Part shown: positions 1 through 10,048 of the stretch, piece after piece
Layout: every line of letters begins with the position of its first letter
Position numbering within the stretch: position 1 is the stretch's first letter
Assembly: GCF_900078675.2 (NCBI RefSeq)
Contig: NZ_LT546237.1
Coordinates: forward strand, 3,486,105 to 3,521,906
Direction: 5' to 3'
Source of the DNA: Mycobacterium interjectum
GTDB taxonomy: Bacteria > Actinomycetota > Actinomycetes > Mycobacteriales > Mycobacteriaceae
Length of the DNA: 35,802 bases
Position numbers and translations under genes: made by a program
Notes under the pieces: model-generated
What the model was told of the DNA's origin: nothing
What the model saw: only the letters and a program-made list of their open reading frames with translations
Database searches by the model: none

Positions 1-85
1 AGCCCAGCGGCGACACCGGACAGCCGCCGGCGACGCCGTCGGAGCCGCTGGTCAGCGAGCGGGGTGCGGAAGTATGTTGGGTCAC
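1..85 (-). CDS. Possible N-terminus of a divergent gene, partial (Rv0826-like position)
   Basis: On the minus strand a frame opens with GTG at 85 (V-T-Q-H-T-S-A-P-R-S) and stays open to the window edge. In M. tuberculosis the gene divergent from the Rv0825c TetR regulator is Rv0826, and this frame sits in the corresponding place. Only about 28 residues are visible and they show no domain, so the call rests on synteny and an open frame. The region could instead be only the shared promoter of the TetR gene. Confidence 0.3.
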   Translation of the reverse strand, partial: MTQHTSAPRSLTSGSDGVAGGCPVSPLG

Positions 86-151
86 TGTTGGATTCCTGTA
101 AGTATCGGCAAACTGACTACATGCGTTGTCACTTTAGAGCTTAGGAGCGAT

Positions 152-766
152 GTGCCGACCGGTCAACGACGGGGCCGCTGGACCGGCGTCCCCTTGGAGA
201 GCCGGCTCGCCCTCCGTCGCGACAATCTCATCACCGCCGGCGTGCAGCTGCTCGGCAGCGATCGCGGCCCCGCGTTGACCGTGCGCGCGGTGTGTCGCAA
301 GGCCGCGCTCACGGAGCGCTACTTCTACGAAAGCTTTTCCGACCGTGACGAATTCGTGCGCGCCGTTTATGACGATGTGTGCACGCGGGCGATGAACACC
401 CTTACCTCGGCGAAGACCCCGCGCGAGGCCGTCGAACAATTCGTCGAGTTGATGGTCGACGATCCCGTGCGCGGACGGGTGCTGCTGTTGGCGCCCACGG
501 TGGAGCCGATTTTGACGCAGTCGGGCGCGGAGTGGATGCCCAACTTCATCGACTTGCTGCAGCGCAAGCTGTCCCGGATCGGCGATTCGGTGTTGCAGAA
601 AATGATCGCCACAAGCCTGGTCGGCGGTCTGACGAGCCTGTTCACCGCCTACCTCAACGGCCACCTGGGGGCCAGCCGCAAGCAATTCATCGACTACTGC
701 GTCAACATGCTGTTCACCGCGGCCGCGCCGTACGTGTCCCCCGCCGAGCAAGCGAAACCCGAGTAA
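152..766 (+). CDS. TetR/AcrR-family transcriptional regulator (Rv0825c-like)
   Basis: This is a 204-residue one-domain repressor. The N-terminal helix-turn-helix lies at roughly residues 15-65 and includes LTVRAVCRKAALTERYFYES, a TetR recognition-helix pattern ending in the usual YFYESF. The rest is a helical ligand-binding domain with no recognisable ligand. I chose GTG 152 because AGGAG lies just upstream (143-147) and the HTH begins soon after; the frame is open back to an ATG at 74, which would add 26 residues unlike the family. It lies 144 nt upstream of desA1 on the same strand, as in M. tuberculosis. Regulation of desA1 by it is only possible, because the characterised desA1 regulator in mycobacteria (MadR) is encoded elsewhere. 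Confidence 0.85.
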   Translation: MPTGQRRGRWTGVPLESRLALRRDNLITAGVQLLGSDRGPALTVRAVCRKAALTERYFYESFSDRDEFVRAVYDDVCTRAMNTLTSAKTPREAVEQFVELMVDDPVRGRVLLLAPTVEPILTQSGAEWMPNFIDLLQRKLSRIGDSVLQKMIATSLVGGLTSLFTAYLNGHLGASRKQFIDYCVNMLFTAAAPYVSPAEQAKPE

Positions 767-845
767 GCGGTTTCCGTCCGCGCCGAGCCGGCAAGACGTG
801 AGAAGTCACGATCCAATATCGCGGCGGCGCGCGGGCTGGAGAAAC

Positions 846-874
846 TTGATGCTACCGGCGGGCACAGATATATT
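846..874 (+). promoter_or_regulatory. Predicted SigA-type promoter of desA1
   Basis: TTGATG (846-851) and TATATT (869-874) are separated by 17 nt, a good match to a vegetative mycobacterial promoter. The predicted start near 881 would give a leader of about 30 nt. GGAGGGG (902-908) precedes the desA1 ATG at 911. A second TTGACT at 873-878 overlaps the -10 box and lacks a convincing partner. Confidence 0.55.
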
Positions 875-910
875 GACTGCAACCCGTAGACACAGATAAC
901 TGGAGGGGCC

Positions 911-1933
911 ATGTCAGCCCAGCTGACCGACCTACAGCTGCTGCACGAACTTGAACCGGTGGTCGAGAAATACCTCAACCGTCACGAGAGCGTGCATAAG
1001 GACTGGAACCCGCACGACTACATCCCGTGGTCGGACGGCAAGAACTTCTACGCGCTCGGCGGTCAGGATTGGGACCCCGAACAGAGCAAGCTCTCCGACC
1101 TCGCCCAGGTGGCGATGGTGCAGAACCTGATGACGGAAGACAACCTGCCCTCCTATCACCGCGAGATCGCGATGAACTTCGGTATGGACGGCGCCTGGGG
1201 GCAGTGGGTCAACCGCTGGACCGCCGAGGAGAACCGGCACGGCATCGCGCTGCGCGACTACCTGGTGGTGACCCGCGCGGTCGACCCGATCGAGTTGGAG
1301 AAGCTGCGCCTCGAGGTGGTCAACCGCGGCTTCAGCCCGGGCCAAAACCACCAGGTTCGAGAAGACCTGTTCGCCGAGAGCCTGTTCGACTCGGTCATCT
1401 ATGTCACGTTCCAGGAGCTGGCGACCAGGATTTCGCACCGCAACACCGGTAAGGCCTGCAACGAGCCGATCGCAGACCAGATGCTCGCCAAAATCTCGGC
1501 CGACGAGAACCTGCACATGATCTTCTACCGCGACGTCAGTGAGGCAGGGTTCGAGATTGATCCCAACCAGGCGACGAAGTCGCTGCACAAGATCCTGCGC
1601 AACTTCCAGATGCCCGGTTTCCAGGTGCCCGAATTCCGGCGCAAAGCCGTCTTGATCGCCGTCGGAGGCGTGTACGACCCTCGCATCCACCTCGACGACG
1701 TCGTCATGCCGATCCTGAAGAAATGGCGCTTCTTCGAGCGGGAGGACATCACCGGGGAGGCGGCCGAGCTGCGCGACGACCTTGCCCTGCTCATCAAGGA
1801 GCTCGAGGCGTCCTGCGACAAGTTCGAGGTGTCCAAGCGGCGTCAGCTCGAGCGGGAAGCCCGCACGGGCAAGCGGACCACGGCGTTCGAGCTGCATCAA
1901 ACCGCGGGCAAGCTGGCCATGAGCCGTCGGTAG
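911..1933 (+). CDS. desA1: Acyl-ACP desaturase DesA1
   Basis: The product is a 340-residue soluble acyl-[acyl-carrier-protein] desaturase of the ferritin-like diiron family. It introduces a double bond into the meromycolate chain during mycolic acid synthesis and is essential in mycobacteria. Two diiron-binding EXXH motifs are visible: E107-N-R-H110 and E199-N-L-H202. Other acidic iron ligands are expected near E76 and E169. The length is typical of mycobacterial DesA1. The ATG has a strong ribosome binding site. The dus gene follows after 18 nt, so the two may be co-transcribed. Confidence 0.95.
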   Translation: MSAQLTDLQLLHELEPVVEKYLNRHESVHKDWNPHDYIPWSDGKNFYALGGQDWDPEQSKLSDLAQVAMVQNLMTEDNLPSYHREIAMNFGMDGAWGQWVNRWTAEENRHGIALRDYLVVTRAVDPIELEKLRLEVVNRGFSPGQNHQVREDLFAESLFDSVIYVTFQELATRISHRNTGKACNEPIADQMLAKISADENLHMIFYRDVSEAGFEIDPNQATKSLHKILRNFQMPGFQVPEFRRKAVLIAVGGVYDPRIHLDDVVMPILKKWRFFEREDITGEAAELRDDLALLIKELEASCDKFEVSKRRQLEREARTGKRTTAFELHQTAGKLAMSRR

Positions 1934-1951
1934 TCCGGCTCGGGACAAAAA

Positions 1952-3085
1952 TTGCGCATCGGTCCGATCACGCTGGCCAGCCCGGTGGTGCTGGCCCCGA
2001 TGGCCGGCGTGACCAACGTCGCTTTTCGCACGCTGTGCCGTGAGTTGGAGCAGGCGAAGGCGGGAACCGTCAGCGGGCTGTACGTCTGCGAGATGGTGAC
2101 CGCTCGTGCGCTCGTCGAGCGGCATCCGGTCACCATGCACATGACGACGTTCGCGCCGGACGAGTCGCCCCGCTCGCTGCAGCTCTACACCGTCGATCCG
2201 GCGACCACCTACGCGGCCGCCAGAATGATCGCGGACGAGAACCTGGCCGATCACATCGACATGAATTTCGGCTGCCCGGTGCCCAAGGTCACCAAGCGGG
2301 GTGGCGGGGCGGCGCTGCCGTTCAAGCGGCGGCTGTTCGGCCAGATCGTGGCCGCGGCCGTGCGGGCCACCGCGGGCACCGAGATCCCGGTGACCGTCAA
2401 GTTCCGCATCGGCATCGACGACGAGCACCACACGCACCTGGACGCCGGCCGCATCGCGGAAGCGGAGGGGGCCGCGGCGGTCGCCCTGCATGCCCGCACG
2501 GCGGCGCAGCGCTACCCCGGCACCGCCGACTGGGAACAGATCGCGCAGCCCAAGCCACAGGTGCGGACCATCCCGGTGCTGGGCAACGGCGACATCTACG
2601 ACGCCAGCGACGCGCTGGCGATGATGGCCACCACCGGTTGCGACGGCGTGGTCATCGGCCGTGGCTGCCTGGGCCGGCCGTGGCTGTTCGCCGAGCTGTC
2701 GGCCGCGTTCACCGGCAGGCCGGCCCCGACCCCGCCCACGCTGGGCGAGGTCGCCGACGTCGTGCGACGGCACGGCCGGCTGCTGGCGGCGCATTTCGGC
2801 GAGGACAAGGGCATGCGCGACATCCGCAAGCACATCGCCTGGTACCTGCACGGCTTCCCCGCCGGATCGGAATTGCGCCGAGCGCTGGCCATGGTCACGA
2901 CGCTGGACGAACTCGACACGCTGCTCGGCCGGTTGAACGGCGCGGTGCCATTCCCGGACACGGCGGCCGGCCCTCGCGGCCGACAGGGTTCACCGGCCCG
3001 CGTGGCGCTGCCCGAAGGCTGGCTGACCGACCCGGACGACTGCACGGTGCCGGCCGGGGCGGACGTGATGCACTCGGGTGGCTGA
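1952..3085 (+). CDS. dus: tRNA-dihydrouridine synthase (DusB/NifR3-like, Rv0823c)
   Basis: This 377-residue FMN-dependent TIM-barrel enzyme reduces uridine to dihydrouridine in the tRNA D-loop. The N-terminus MRIGPITLASPVVLAPMAGV is the family FMN-binding start and fixes initiation at the TTG at 1952, although no clear Shine-Dalgarno precedes it. The catalytic cysteine lies in HIDMNFGCPVPK (C108), and TVKFRIGID carries the usual lysine. GNGDI and GRGCLGRPWLF match the phosphate-binding and C-terminal barrel motifs. The arrangement downstream of desA1 matches Rv0824c-Rv0823c. Confidence 0.93.
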   Translation: MRIGPITLASPVVLAPMAGVTNVAFRTLCRELEQAKAGTVSGLYVCEMVTARALVERHPVTMHMTTFAPDESPRSLQLYTVDPATTYAAARMIADENLADHIDMNFGCPVPKVTKRGGGAALPFKRRLFGQIVAAAVRATAGTEIPVTVKFRIGIDDEHHTHLDAGRIAEAEGAAAVALHARTAAQRYPGTADWEQIAQPKPQVRTIPVLGNGDIYDASDALAMMATTGCDGVVIGRGCLGRPWLFAELSAAFTGRPAPTPPTLGEVADVVRRHGRLLAAHFGEDKGMRDIRKHIAWYLHGFPAGSELRRALAMVTTLDELDTLLGRLNGAVPFPDTAAGPRGRQGSPARVALPEGWLTDPDDCTVPAGADVMHSGG

Positions 3086-3099
3086 GCGTTAACACGCTC
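3084..3099 (+). terminator. Small hairpin at the end of dus
   Basis: GAGCG (3084-3088) pairs with CGCTC (3095-3099) around a TTAACA loop directly after the dus stop codon. There is no U-tract, which is common for mycobacterial terminators. The stem is short, so this is only a weak prediction. Confidence 0.3.
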
Positions 3100-3250
3100 G
3101 AAATCGCATCGGGATCGATAACTCAGTACGATGTGGACCTTGCTGCATTGCGCTTCCGTGGGGGTCGGTTTGGTGCCGCTGCAGGAGCACGCCGGGATTT
3201 GCGCACGGGCTCCCCGACCGTCGCATGAGAGCTTCGGAGGCCGATAGGAC

Positions 3251-5299
3251 ATGAGTGATGGCGGCACTGACGCCACTCTTGACCATCGGCGCACCCCACC
3301 ACCGAGGCCGGGCTCGGCCCCGTGGGAACGGTTCGCAGAAGCGCCGGCCGATCACGGCGTTCACCGGTGGCAGGCCGAGCCGACGTTGAACGAGCCCGCG
3401 GCCGGTGAGCCGGAAAAGGCCGGGTGCCACACCGACGGCGGGCTCACGGTCGCCGAGTTGATCGCCAAGGTCGGGGCCCCGAACACCACCCGGCCCAGCC
3501 ACCGACGCGCCGCCCCCGACCCCGAACCCGCCGAGGCCGCGCCGGGCCTGCCCGTCGAGCTGCAGGACACGCAGGTGATCGAGACCCCGGCGTATTCGCT
3601 CAACGCCGCCGCGGAGCTACCCGACCTCGGGGCCGCCAATTACCCGAACGACGAGTTCGACACCTCGGCGGACACCGTGAAATCGGAGCGCGCGCCCAAA
3701 AGCCGCGAGTCGAAGCCGAAGTCTCGCCGGCGGTCGATACTGGTCGCCGCGCGCTCGGCGGCGGCCTTCTCCGCCGTGCTGGCGCTGGCGCTGACCGGCG
3801 GCGCGTGGCAATGGAGCGCGTCGAAGAACAACCGCCTCAATATCGTCAGCGCGCTCGACCCGAACTCGAGCGACATCCGGGATCCCGGTGGGCAGTACGG
3901 CGACGAGGACTTCTTGATCGTCGGCATCGACTCGCGGGCCGGGGAAAACGCCGACATGGGCGCCGGTAGCACCGATGACGCCGATGGCGCGCGGTCCGAC
4001 ACCGTCATGCTGGTCAACATTCCGGCGAACCGGAAACGCGTGGTCGCGGTGTCGTTCCCCCGCGACCTGGCGATTACCCCGATTCAATGCGAGGCCTACA
4101 ACCCCAACACGGGCAAGTACGGACCGATCTACGACGAGAAGACCAAGACCTGGGGTTCCAAGATGGTCTACACCGAGACCAAGCTGAACTCCGCTTACGC
4201 GTTCGGCGGCCCCAAATGTCTGGTCAAGGAGATCCAGAAGCTGTCCGGCCTGAACATCAACCGGTTCATCGCCGTCGACTTCGCCGGGTTCGCCAAAATG
4301 GTCGACGCACTCGGCGGCGTCGAAGTGTGCAGCCGCACCGCGCTGCACGACTACGAACTGGGCACCGTCCTGGACCATGCGGGACGCCAGATCCTCGACG
4401 GCGCAACCGCCTTGAACTATGTGCGCGCCCGCCAGGTGACGACCGAGACCAACGGTGACTACGGCCGCATCAAACGCCAGCAGTTGTTCTTGTCGTCGCT
4501 GTTGCGATCGCTGATCTCCGAGGACACGCTGCTCGACCTCAACAAGCTCAACAACGTCGTCAACATGTTCATCAGCCTCACTTCCGTCGACAACGTCAAG
4601 ACCAAAGACCTGGTCCAGCTGGGTCAGTCATTGCAGGGCATGGCGGCCGGGCACATGACGTTCGTCACCGTGCCGACCGGCGTCACGGACCAGAACGGCG
4701 ATGAGCCGCCGCGGATGGCCGACATGCGTGCGCTCTTCGACGCCATCATCAATGACGATCCACTGCCCGAGGAAAACGACCAGAACGCCAAGGCTTTGGG
4801 CGGTACGTCGCCCACGTCGGGACCGACGAAGGCGCCCACCACCAGAAAGACGCCGACCCCCACCGCGGCACCCGAGGCTCAGCACCAGCAGGTGATGACC
4901 ACATCGCCGCAAGACGTCACGGTGCGGGTTTCCAACGCGACCACACAGAGCGGCCTGGCGGCCACCGCGACCAAACAGCTCAAGAACAACGGCTTCAACG
5001 TGATGACGCCCGACGACTACCCGAGTTCGGTGAACACGACGACGGTGTTGTTCTCGCCGGGCAACGAGCAGGCCGCCGCCACCGTGGCGTCATCGTTCGC
5101 CAATGCAAAGGTCCAGCGGGTCTCCGGCTACGGGCAGGTGATTCAGGTGGTGCTGGGCCCTGACTTCAACACGGTCGCCACTCCCGCGCCCACCGGCTCG
5201 TCGGTCAGCATGCAGATAGAACGCGGGTCGGGCAACGCGCCGACCCAGCTGCCCGACGACCTGACGGTGACCAACGCGGCCGACACCACCTGCGAGTAA
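3251..5299 (+). CDS. LytR-CpsA-Psr (LCP) family protein with LytR_C domain (Rv0822c-like)
   Basis: The 682-residue protein has a long disordered, proline/charge-rich cytoplasmic region (about 1-155) and one transmembrane helix ([20 protein letters not shown], about 160-185). The LCP catalytic domain follows (about 210-400, with [25 protein letters not shown] and the [20 protein letters not shown] segment bearing conserved arginines). After a Thr/Pro linker there is a LytR_C domain (about 545-635). LCP enzymes transfer lipid-linked glycans to the cell wall; in mycobacteria this is arabinogalactan to peptidoglycan, mainly by Lcp1. Rv0822c is a paralogue whose substrate is not settled. The ATG at 3251 follows GGAGG at 3236-3240. 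Confidence 0.9.
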   Translation: MSDGGTDATLDHRRTPPPRPGSAPWERFAEAPADHGVHRWQAEPTLNEPAAGEPEKAGCHTDGGLTVAELIAKVGAPNTTRPSHRRAAPDPEPAEAAPGLPVELQDTQVIETPAYSLNAAAELPDLGAANYPNDEFDTSADTVKSERAPKSRESKPKSRRRSILVAARSAAAFSAVLALALTGGAWQWSASKNNRLNIVSALDPNSSDIRDPGGQYGDEDFLIVGIDSRAGENADMGAGSTDDADGARSDTVMLVNIPANRKRVVAVSFPRDLAITPIQCEAYNPNTGKYGPIYDEKTKTWGSKMVYTETKLNSAYAFGGPKCLVKEIQKLSGLNINRFIAVDFAGFAKMVDALGGVEVCSRTALHDYELGTVLDHAGRQILDGATALNYVRARQVTTETNGDYGRIKRQQLFLSSLLRSLISEDTLLDLNKLNNVVNMFISLTSVDNVKTKDLVQLGQSLQGMAAGHMTFVTVPTGVTDQNGDEPPRMADMRALFDAIINDDPLPEENDQNAKALGGTSPTSGPTKAPTTRKTPTPTAAPEAQHQQVMTTSPQDVTVRVSNATTQSGLAATATKQLKNNGFNVMTPDDYPSSVNTTTVLFSPGNEQAAATVASSFANAKVQRVSGYGQVIQVVLGPDFNTVATPAPTGSSVSMQIERGSGNAPTQLPDDLTVTNAADTTCE

Positions 5300-5357
5300 A
5301 GAATTTTGGCGGTTCGGCACTGCCCATTTCCTGCGTCGAGAACGTAGGCTTGGCGGC

Positions 5358-6026
5358 ATGCGGACCGCCTACCACGAGCAGCTTTCGGAGTTATCCGGGC
5401 GCCTCGGTGACATGTGCGGGCTGGCGGGGATCGCCATGGAGCGGGCCACCCAAGCCCTGTTGCAGGCCGATCTGGTGCTGGCCGAACAAGTGATTTCCGA
5501 CCACGAAAAGATCGCGGCGCTCAGCGCGCAGGCCGAGGAAAGCGCCTTCGTCCTGCTGGCCCTGCAGGCGCCGGTGGCCGGTGACCTCAGGTCGATCGTC
5601 AGCGCCATCCAGATGGTGGCGGACATCGACCGCATGGGTGCGCTGGCCCTGCACGTCGCCAAGATCGCCCGCCGGCGGCATCCACAGCACGCGCTGCCCG
5701 AAGAGGTCAATGGGTATTTTGCCGAAATGGGCAGAGTCGCAGTGGAATTGGGCAATAGTGCGCAAGAGGTGGTGTTGTCCCGCGATCCGGAGAAGGCCGC
5801 GCGGATCCGAGAAGAAGACGATGCGATGGACGACCTGCACCGCCACTTGTTCTCGGTGCTGATGGACCGGGAATGGAAACACGGTGTGGCGGCGGCCGTC
5901 GATGTGACGTTGCTGGGCCGCTTCTACGAGCGCTTCGCCGACCACGCGGTGGAAGTGGCGCGACGCGTCATCTTCCAGGCGACGGGCAGGCTGCCCGAGG
6001 ACGACACGAAACCCCTGACGAGCTAG
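5358..6026 (+). CDS. phoY2: Phosphate transport regulator PhoU family (PhoY2)
   Basis: This 222-residue PhoU protein has two repeated three-helix PhoU domains (about 10-100 and 115-205). The acidic/His metal-binding signatures include VADIDRMG and [15 protein letters not shown]. PhoU proteins link the Pst transporter to the SenX3-RegX3 two-component system and keep the phosphate-starvation response off when phosphate is plentiful. In M. tuberculosis PhoY2 is also implicated in persister formation. The gene converges on pstB and their stop codons overlap, so phoY2 is next to the transporter it reports on but is transcribed separately. Confidence 0.95.
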   Translation: MRTAYHEQLSELSGRLGDMCGLAGIAMERATQALLQADLVLAEQVISDHEKIAALSAQAEESAFVLLALQAPVAGDLRSIVSAIQMVADIDRMGALALHVAKIARRRHPQHALPEEVNGYFAEMGRVAVELGNSAQEVVLSRDPEKAARIREEDDAMDDLHRHLFSVLMDREWKHGVAAAVDVTLLGRFYERFADHAVEVARRVIFQATGRLPEDDTKPLTS

Positions 6027-6799
6027 CCGAAGCGGCCGGAGATGTAGTCCTCGGTCGCCTTCTGGGTCGGGTTGGAAAAAATCTTTTCGGTGTCGTCGAT
6101 TTCGACCAGCCGGCCGGGCTTTCCGACGGCCTCCAGGTTGAAAAACGCCGTCAGATCACTCACGCGGGCCGCCTGCTGCATGTTGTGGGTGACGATGACG
6201 ATCGTGTAGTCCTGCTTCAGCTCGCTGATCAGTTCCTCGATGGCCATCGTCGAGATCGGGTCCAGCGCGGAGCAAGGCTCGTCCATCAGCAATACATCCG
6301 GTTGCACGGCGATGGCGCGCGCGATGCACAGGCGCTGCTGCTGACCTCCCGAGAGCCCGCCGCCCGGCTTGTCCAGCCGATCCTTGACCTCGTCCCACAG
6401 GTTGGCACCGCGCAACGAGTATTCGGCCGTCTCGTCGAGCAGCTTGCGATTGCGCACCCCTTGCAACTTCAAACCGGCCACGACGTTGTCACGAATTGAC
6501 ATGGCGGGGAACGGGTTCGGCCGCTGGAAGACCATCCCGATCGCGCGCCGAACCCCCACCGGGTCGATACCGGCGCCGTAGATGTCTTGGTCGTCGAGCA
6601 GCACGCTGCCCTCGACCCGGGCGCCCGGAATCACCTCGTGCATCCGGTTCAGCGTGCGCAGCACGGTGGTCTTACCGCACCCCGAGGGACCGATGAACGC
6701 TGTCACGCTGCGGGGCAGAACCGACAACGTCACATCCGCGACCGCCTTGAACGACCCGTAATAGATGTTGACGGCTTTGAGGTCCAACCGCTTGGCCAC
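6023..6799 (-). CDS. pstB: Phosphate ABC transporter ATP-binding protein PstB (PhoT)
   Basis: This 258-residue ABC ATPase energises phosphate import. Visible motifs are Walker [10 protein letters not shown] (37-45), the Q-loop near VFQRPNPFP, signature LSGGQQQRL, Walker [13 protein letters not shown] and the H-loop [12 protein letters not shown]. It is syntenic with phoT (Rv0820). It is the last gene of pstSCAB, starting 12 nt after pstA. Its stop codon and that of phoY2 occupy the same palindrome CTAG (6023-6026). Confidence 0.96.
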   Translation of the reverse strand: MAKRLDLKAVNIYYGSFKAVADVTLSVLPRSVTAFIGPSGCGKTTVLRTLNRMHEVIPGARVEGSVLLDDQDIYGAGIDPVGVRRAIGMVFQRPNPFPAMSIRDNVVAGLKLQGVRNRKLLDETAEYSLRGANLWDEVKDRLDKPGGGLSGGQQQRLCIARAIAVQPDVLLMDEPCSALDPISTMAIEELISELKQDYTIVIVTHNMQQAARVSDLTAFFNLEAVGKPGRLVEIDDTEKIFSNPTQKATEDYISGRFG

Positions 6800-6811
6800 T
6801 GGTGCTCCTGC

Positions 6812-7726
6812 CTACGCCTTTGTGGGGGCATACCTTCTCGCGATCACCCTGGCCCCGACATTGATGATCGCGATCACCAGAATGAGGGTTAACGCCGCAC
6901 CCCACAACCGATCCGTGGGCACCGGGTTGATGCCTGCGCCCGCCGATGTCTGGTTATACATCATGCCGGGCAGCGAGCCCATGAACCCGTGGAAAACGTT
7001 GAAGTTCATTGATTGTGAATAACCGATCAGAATCAGCAGCGGCGCCGTCTCACCCATCACTCTAGCCACCGCCAGCAGGACCCCGGTGATGATGCCGGAC
7101 AACCCCGTGGGAACGACGACCCTGGCGATCGTCTTCCACTTCGGGATCCCCAGCGCGTAGCTGGCCTCACGGAGGTCGATCGGCACGATCCGCAGCATCT
7201 CTTCGGTGGCCCGCACGATCACCGGAATCATCAGCAACACGAGCGCCAGGGACACCGCGAACCCGGAACGGGGCAGCCCCAGCGTCGCCACCCACAGCGC
7301 GTAGATGAACAACGCCGCCACGATCGAGGGCACGCCGGCGAGGATGTCCACCATGAACGTGGCCAGCCTGCCCAGGGAGGTTCCGCCACCGTACTCGACC
7401 AGGTAGATCGCCACCAGGATCCCGATCGGGACGGAGATGACCGCGCATGCCAATCCTTGCAACAGCGTGCCGACCGTCGCGTGGTAGGCGCCCCCGCCCG
7501 CCACGAACGCCGTCATACCCGCCTGCGAATGCGTCCACCACGCGGTGGAGGCAATCGCCTTGAACCCCTTGGCAATCACCGAGCCGAGCACCAACAGCAA
7601 CGGTGTCACGGCGATCGCCGTCGACAGCGTCATCAGCACGGTCGCCAGGGTGTTGGCCACTTTGCGACGGCGGCCGACCGCCGGGAAGGCCCGCGGCTTG
7701 AGGGGGCGGTCCAGCCTCGAGGTCAT
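6812..7726 (-). CDS. pstA: Phosphate ABC transporter permease PstA
   Basis: The 304-residue inner-membrane permease has about six transmembrane helices, after a basic N-terminus. Its BPD_transp_1 domain contains the EAA-like loop EASYALGIPKWKTIARVVVP, which contacts PstB. The RATEEMLRIVP segment just before that loop is characteristic of PstA. Its ATG overlaps the pstC stop by 4 bp (7723-7726), indicating translational coupling. M. tuberculosis lacks a permease at this position and keeps only phoT here; retention of the whole transporter is inferred to be the ancestral state. Confidence 0.95.
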   Translation of the reverse strand: MTSRLDRPLKPRAFPAVGRRRKVANTLATVLMTLSTAIAVTPLLLVLGSVIAKGFKAIASTAWWTHSQAGMTAFVAGGGAYHATVGTLLQGLACAVISVPIGILVAIYLVEYGGGTSLGRLATFMVDILAGVPSIVAALFIYALWVATLGLPRSGFAVSLALVLLMIPVIVRATEEMLRIVPIDLREASYALGIPKWKTIARVVVPTGLSGIITGVLLAVARVMGETAPLLILIGYSQSMNFNVFHGFMGSLPGMMYNQTSAGAGINPVPTDRLWGAALTLILVIAIINVGARVIARRYAPTKA

Positions 7727-8760
7727 CCGCCGGCCCGCCTGTTGCGGGCGCCGGCAACAGCGCCGCGGGCCAGGGCGTCGACGAGGAAGGTGAGCACGAA
7801 CAGCGCCAGTCCCGCGGCGATATAGGCGCCGGCCTTGTAGCGGTCATTGAATTCCGAGGCGGTGGCCGCGATCTTGGTCGCGAAGGTCGAGCCGCCGTCG
7901 AAGAGCGACCAGCCGAACGCGGCCTGGGTGCCCCGCAGGATGATCAGCAGCGCGACTGTCTCGCCGAGGGCGCGGCCCAGGCCCAGTACCGCGCCGCTGA
8001 CGTACCCGGATAGCCCGAACGGCAGCACGATCGTCCTGATCACTTCCCAGCGCGTGGCGCCGAGCGCCAGCGCGGCCTCGATCTCGTCGTTCGGGGTTTG
8101 CATGAACACCTCGCGGGTGACCGCGGTGATGATCGGCAGGATCATCACCGCCAACACGATCCCGCCGGTGAACACGGTGCCGCCCCCCGCGACCGACACG
8201 TTTCCGGTGGCGAAGAGGAACCACCAGCCGAGGGCGTGATTCAGCCAGGTGGCGACGGGTCGCAGCTGCGGGGCCAGCACGTACAGGCCCCACACCCCGT
8301 AAACGATCGAGGGGACCGCGGCCAGCAGATCGACCGCGTAGGCCAGCGGCGCGGCGACCCGGCGCGGCGCATAGTGCGTGACGAACAGCGCCACGCCCAA
8401 GGCGATCGGCATGGCCAGAATCAAGGCGAACACCGACACGAACACGGTCACCTGGAGCAGCTCGAAGATTCCGAAGTGCATGGAAGAGGTGTCGGTGGTG
8501 ACCCAGTTGCCGTCGTAGCTGAAAAAGTTCTCCTGGTTGCGCCGCAAGGCCGGGATCGCGCGCAGCAACAGAAAGCCGCCGATCGCGGCGATCAGGACGA
8601 CGATCAGGACCCCGGAAGCTTGCGCCAGCCAACGAAAAACCCTGTCCCCCAGGCGCGGCTGAGCACGCCCCCACGGGCTGATCGGCACCACCGGTGACTC
8701 GGGAAAGGGCGCAGCGACGACGGCACCCGAACCCGCAGCGGATGGGTCTGGCGTTATCAC
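7723..8760 (-). CDS. pstC: Phosphate ABC transporter permease PstC
   Basis: The 345-residue permease pairs with PstA to form the phosphate channel. There is an N-terminal cytoplasmic extension of about 40 residues, then about six transmembrane helices. The EAA loop is IEAALALGATRWEVIRTIVL, preceded by TREVFMQTPNDE. DLLAAVPSIVYGVWGLYVL is a strong PstC signature. Translation starts at ATG 8760, 44 nt after the pstS stop. It is the second gene of the operon. Confidence 0.95.
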   Translation of the reverse strand: MITPDPSAAGSGAVVAAPFPESPVVPISPWGRAQPRLGDRVFRWLAQASGVLIVVLIAAIGGFLLLRAIPALRRNQENFFSYDGNWVTTDTSSMHFGIFELLQVTVFVSVFALILAMPIALGVALFVTHYAPRRVAAPLAYAVDLLAAVPSIVYGVWGLYVLAPQLRPVATWLNHALGWWFLFATGNVSVAGGGTVFTGGIVLAVMILPIITAVTREVFMQTPNDEIEAALALGATRWEVIRTIVLPFGLSGYVSGAVLGLGRALGETVALLIILRGTQAAFGWSLFDGGSTFATKIAATASEFNDRYKAGAYIAAGLALFVLTFLVDALARGAVAGARNRRAGG

Positions 8761-8804
8761 TGTGATCCCGTCACAGTCCTGCTGTCGCTCCTTGCGCCCG
8801 CCGG

Positions 8805-9947
8805 CTACCGCATCGCGTTGATCGCGGTAACTAATCGCTCCTTGACTTTATCGGGCAACGGCACATAACCGGCGGACGTAAGACCGGCCTGCCCGTTGGT
8901 CGCGGCCGCGCTCAGGAACGACTTGATCGCCGCCGACGTGTCCGGGTCGTAGCCGTTCGAGCACACGATTTCGTAGCTGGCCAGCACCAACGGGTAGGTA
9001 TCCGCCCGCTGAGTGGCGTACATCCGGTCCAGGTCGAGTACCAGATCGTTGCCGTCGGCCACGAAGCCGGCCGCCTGGATGGCCTTGCCGGCGGTGTCGT
9101 CGGTCAGTGGAACCGCGCCGTTACCCGTGTCGATCAGGGCGTACGGCACACCGGCCTGGTCGGCAAATCCCTTCTCGACGTAGCCGATCGCGCCCGGGGT
9201 GACCCGCACGGCCTGGATCACCCCCGCCGATTTCGTGGCCCCTTCTCCGACACCGCCCTGGAACTCGGTGCCCACCCCTCGGGTCCAGCTCTGCGGCGCT
9301 GCGGCCGTCAGATACTTCTGGACGTTGTCGGTCGTCCCCGACGAGTCCGCCCGGTAGATCGGCACGATCTTGGTGTCGGGCAGCGCCACGCCGGGATTGA
9401 GCGCCGCCAGTATCGGGTCGTTCCACGCGGTGATCCTGCCGCTGAAGACCTTGGCGAGGGCGTCACTGCTGAGGACCAGCTTCGCCACGCCCGGCAGGTT
9501 GTACACCAGCGCGACGGGCCCGAACACCAGTGGCAGGTCCCACGCCGGGTTTCCGTCGCAGCGTTTGGCGGCCGGTCCGATCTGGTCGGCAACCAGCGGC
9601 GAGTCGGATCCCGCGAAGTCGACGTGGCCCGCGATGAACTGCTCGCGGCCGGCGCCCGACCCGGTCGGGTTGTACGCCACCGCCTTGCCGGGGCAGGACT
9701 GCCCCCACACCTGGTTGAACAACGCCATCGCGTTCTGCTGGGCGGTCGAGCCCTCCGCCGTCAGGCCGTTCTTGCCGGCGCAACCCGCAGTGCCGGCCAA
9801 CCCGGAGATCGTGGCCGTCGACGGGCCGCGGCGGTTGTCGTCGCCGCCGCACGCGGTCAACGTCGCACCGCAGATCGCGACCGCCAACGCCGCGACCGCC
9901 AGCGCCCTGCCCGCCCTGTCGAGCCTCACCGATCTCGCTTTCTTCAC
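8805..9947 (-). CDS. pstS: Phosphate-binding lipoprotein PstS (PstS3-like)
   Basis: This periplasmic-side phosphate receptor has a basic n-region, a hydrophobic core and the lipobox LTAC, so it should be lipid-anchored at Cys33 of the 380-residue form. Phosphate-binding segments are visible: AEGSTAQQNAM, NPTGSGAGREQF, DFAGSDSPL and DSSGTTDNVQKYL. The closest M. tuberculosis resemblance I recall is PstS3 rather than PstS1. I chose GTG 9947 because a purine-rich GGGGGAG lies just upstream and the signal peptide then has normal length; starts at 9965 or 9989 are open alternatives. It is first in pstSCAB. Confidence 0.93.
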   Translation of the reverse strand: MKKARSVRLDRAGRALAVAALAVAICGATLTACGGDDNRRGPSTATISGLAGTAGCAGKNGLTAEGSTAQQNAMALFNQVWGQSCPGKAVAYNPTGSGAGREQFIAGHVDFAGSDSPLVADQIGPAAKRCDGNPAWDLPLVFGPVALVYNLPGVAKLVLSSDALAKVFSGRITAWNDPILAALNPGVALPDTKIVPIYRADSSGTTDNVQKYLTAAAPQSWTRGVGTEFQGGVGEGATKSAGVIQAVRVTPGAIGYVEKGFADQAGVPYALIDTGNGAVPLTDDTAGKAIQAAGFVADGNDLVLDLDRMYATQRADTYPLVLASYEIVCSNGYDPDTSAAIKSFLSAAATNGQAGLTSAGYVPLPDKVKERLVTAINAMR

Positions 9948-10048
9948 ACGCTCCCCCCGACGCATGCAGGCACCGCCGGCCGTCCCCATGGGAGGTAGCC
10001 AACTCGCCGCGAAAGTATGCGTCGGTGCTGTCCACAGAAGTCGGTAGA

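Noticed and set aside
932..2851. 639-codon open frame on the minus strand
   Set aside because: It is antisense to desA1 and dus, whose products are clearly recognisable; its translation is Arg/His/Gly-rich low-complexity typical of a high-GC shadow frame.
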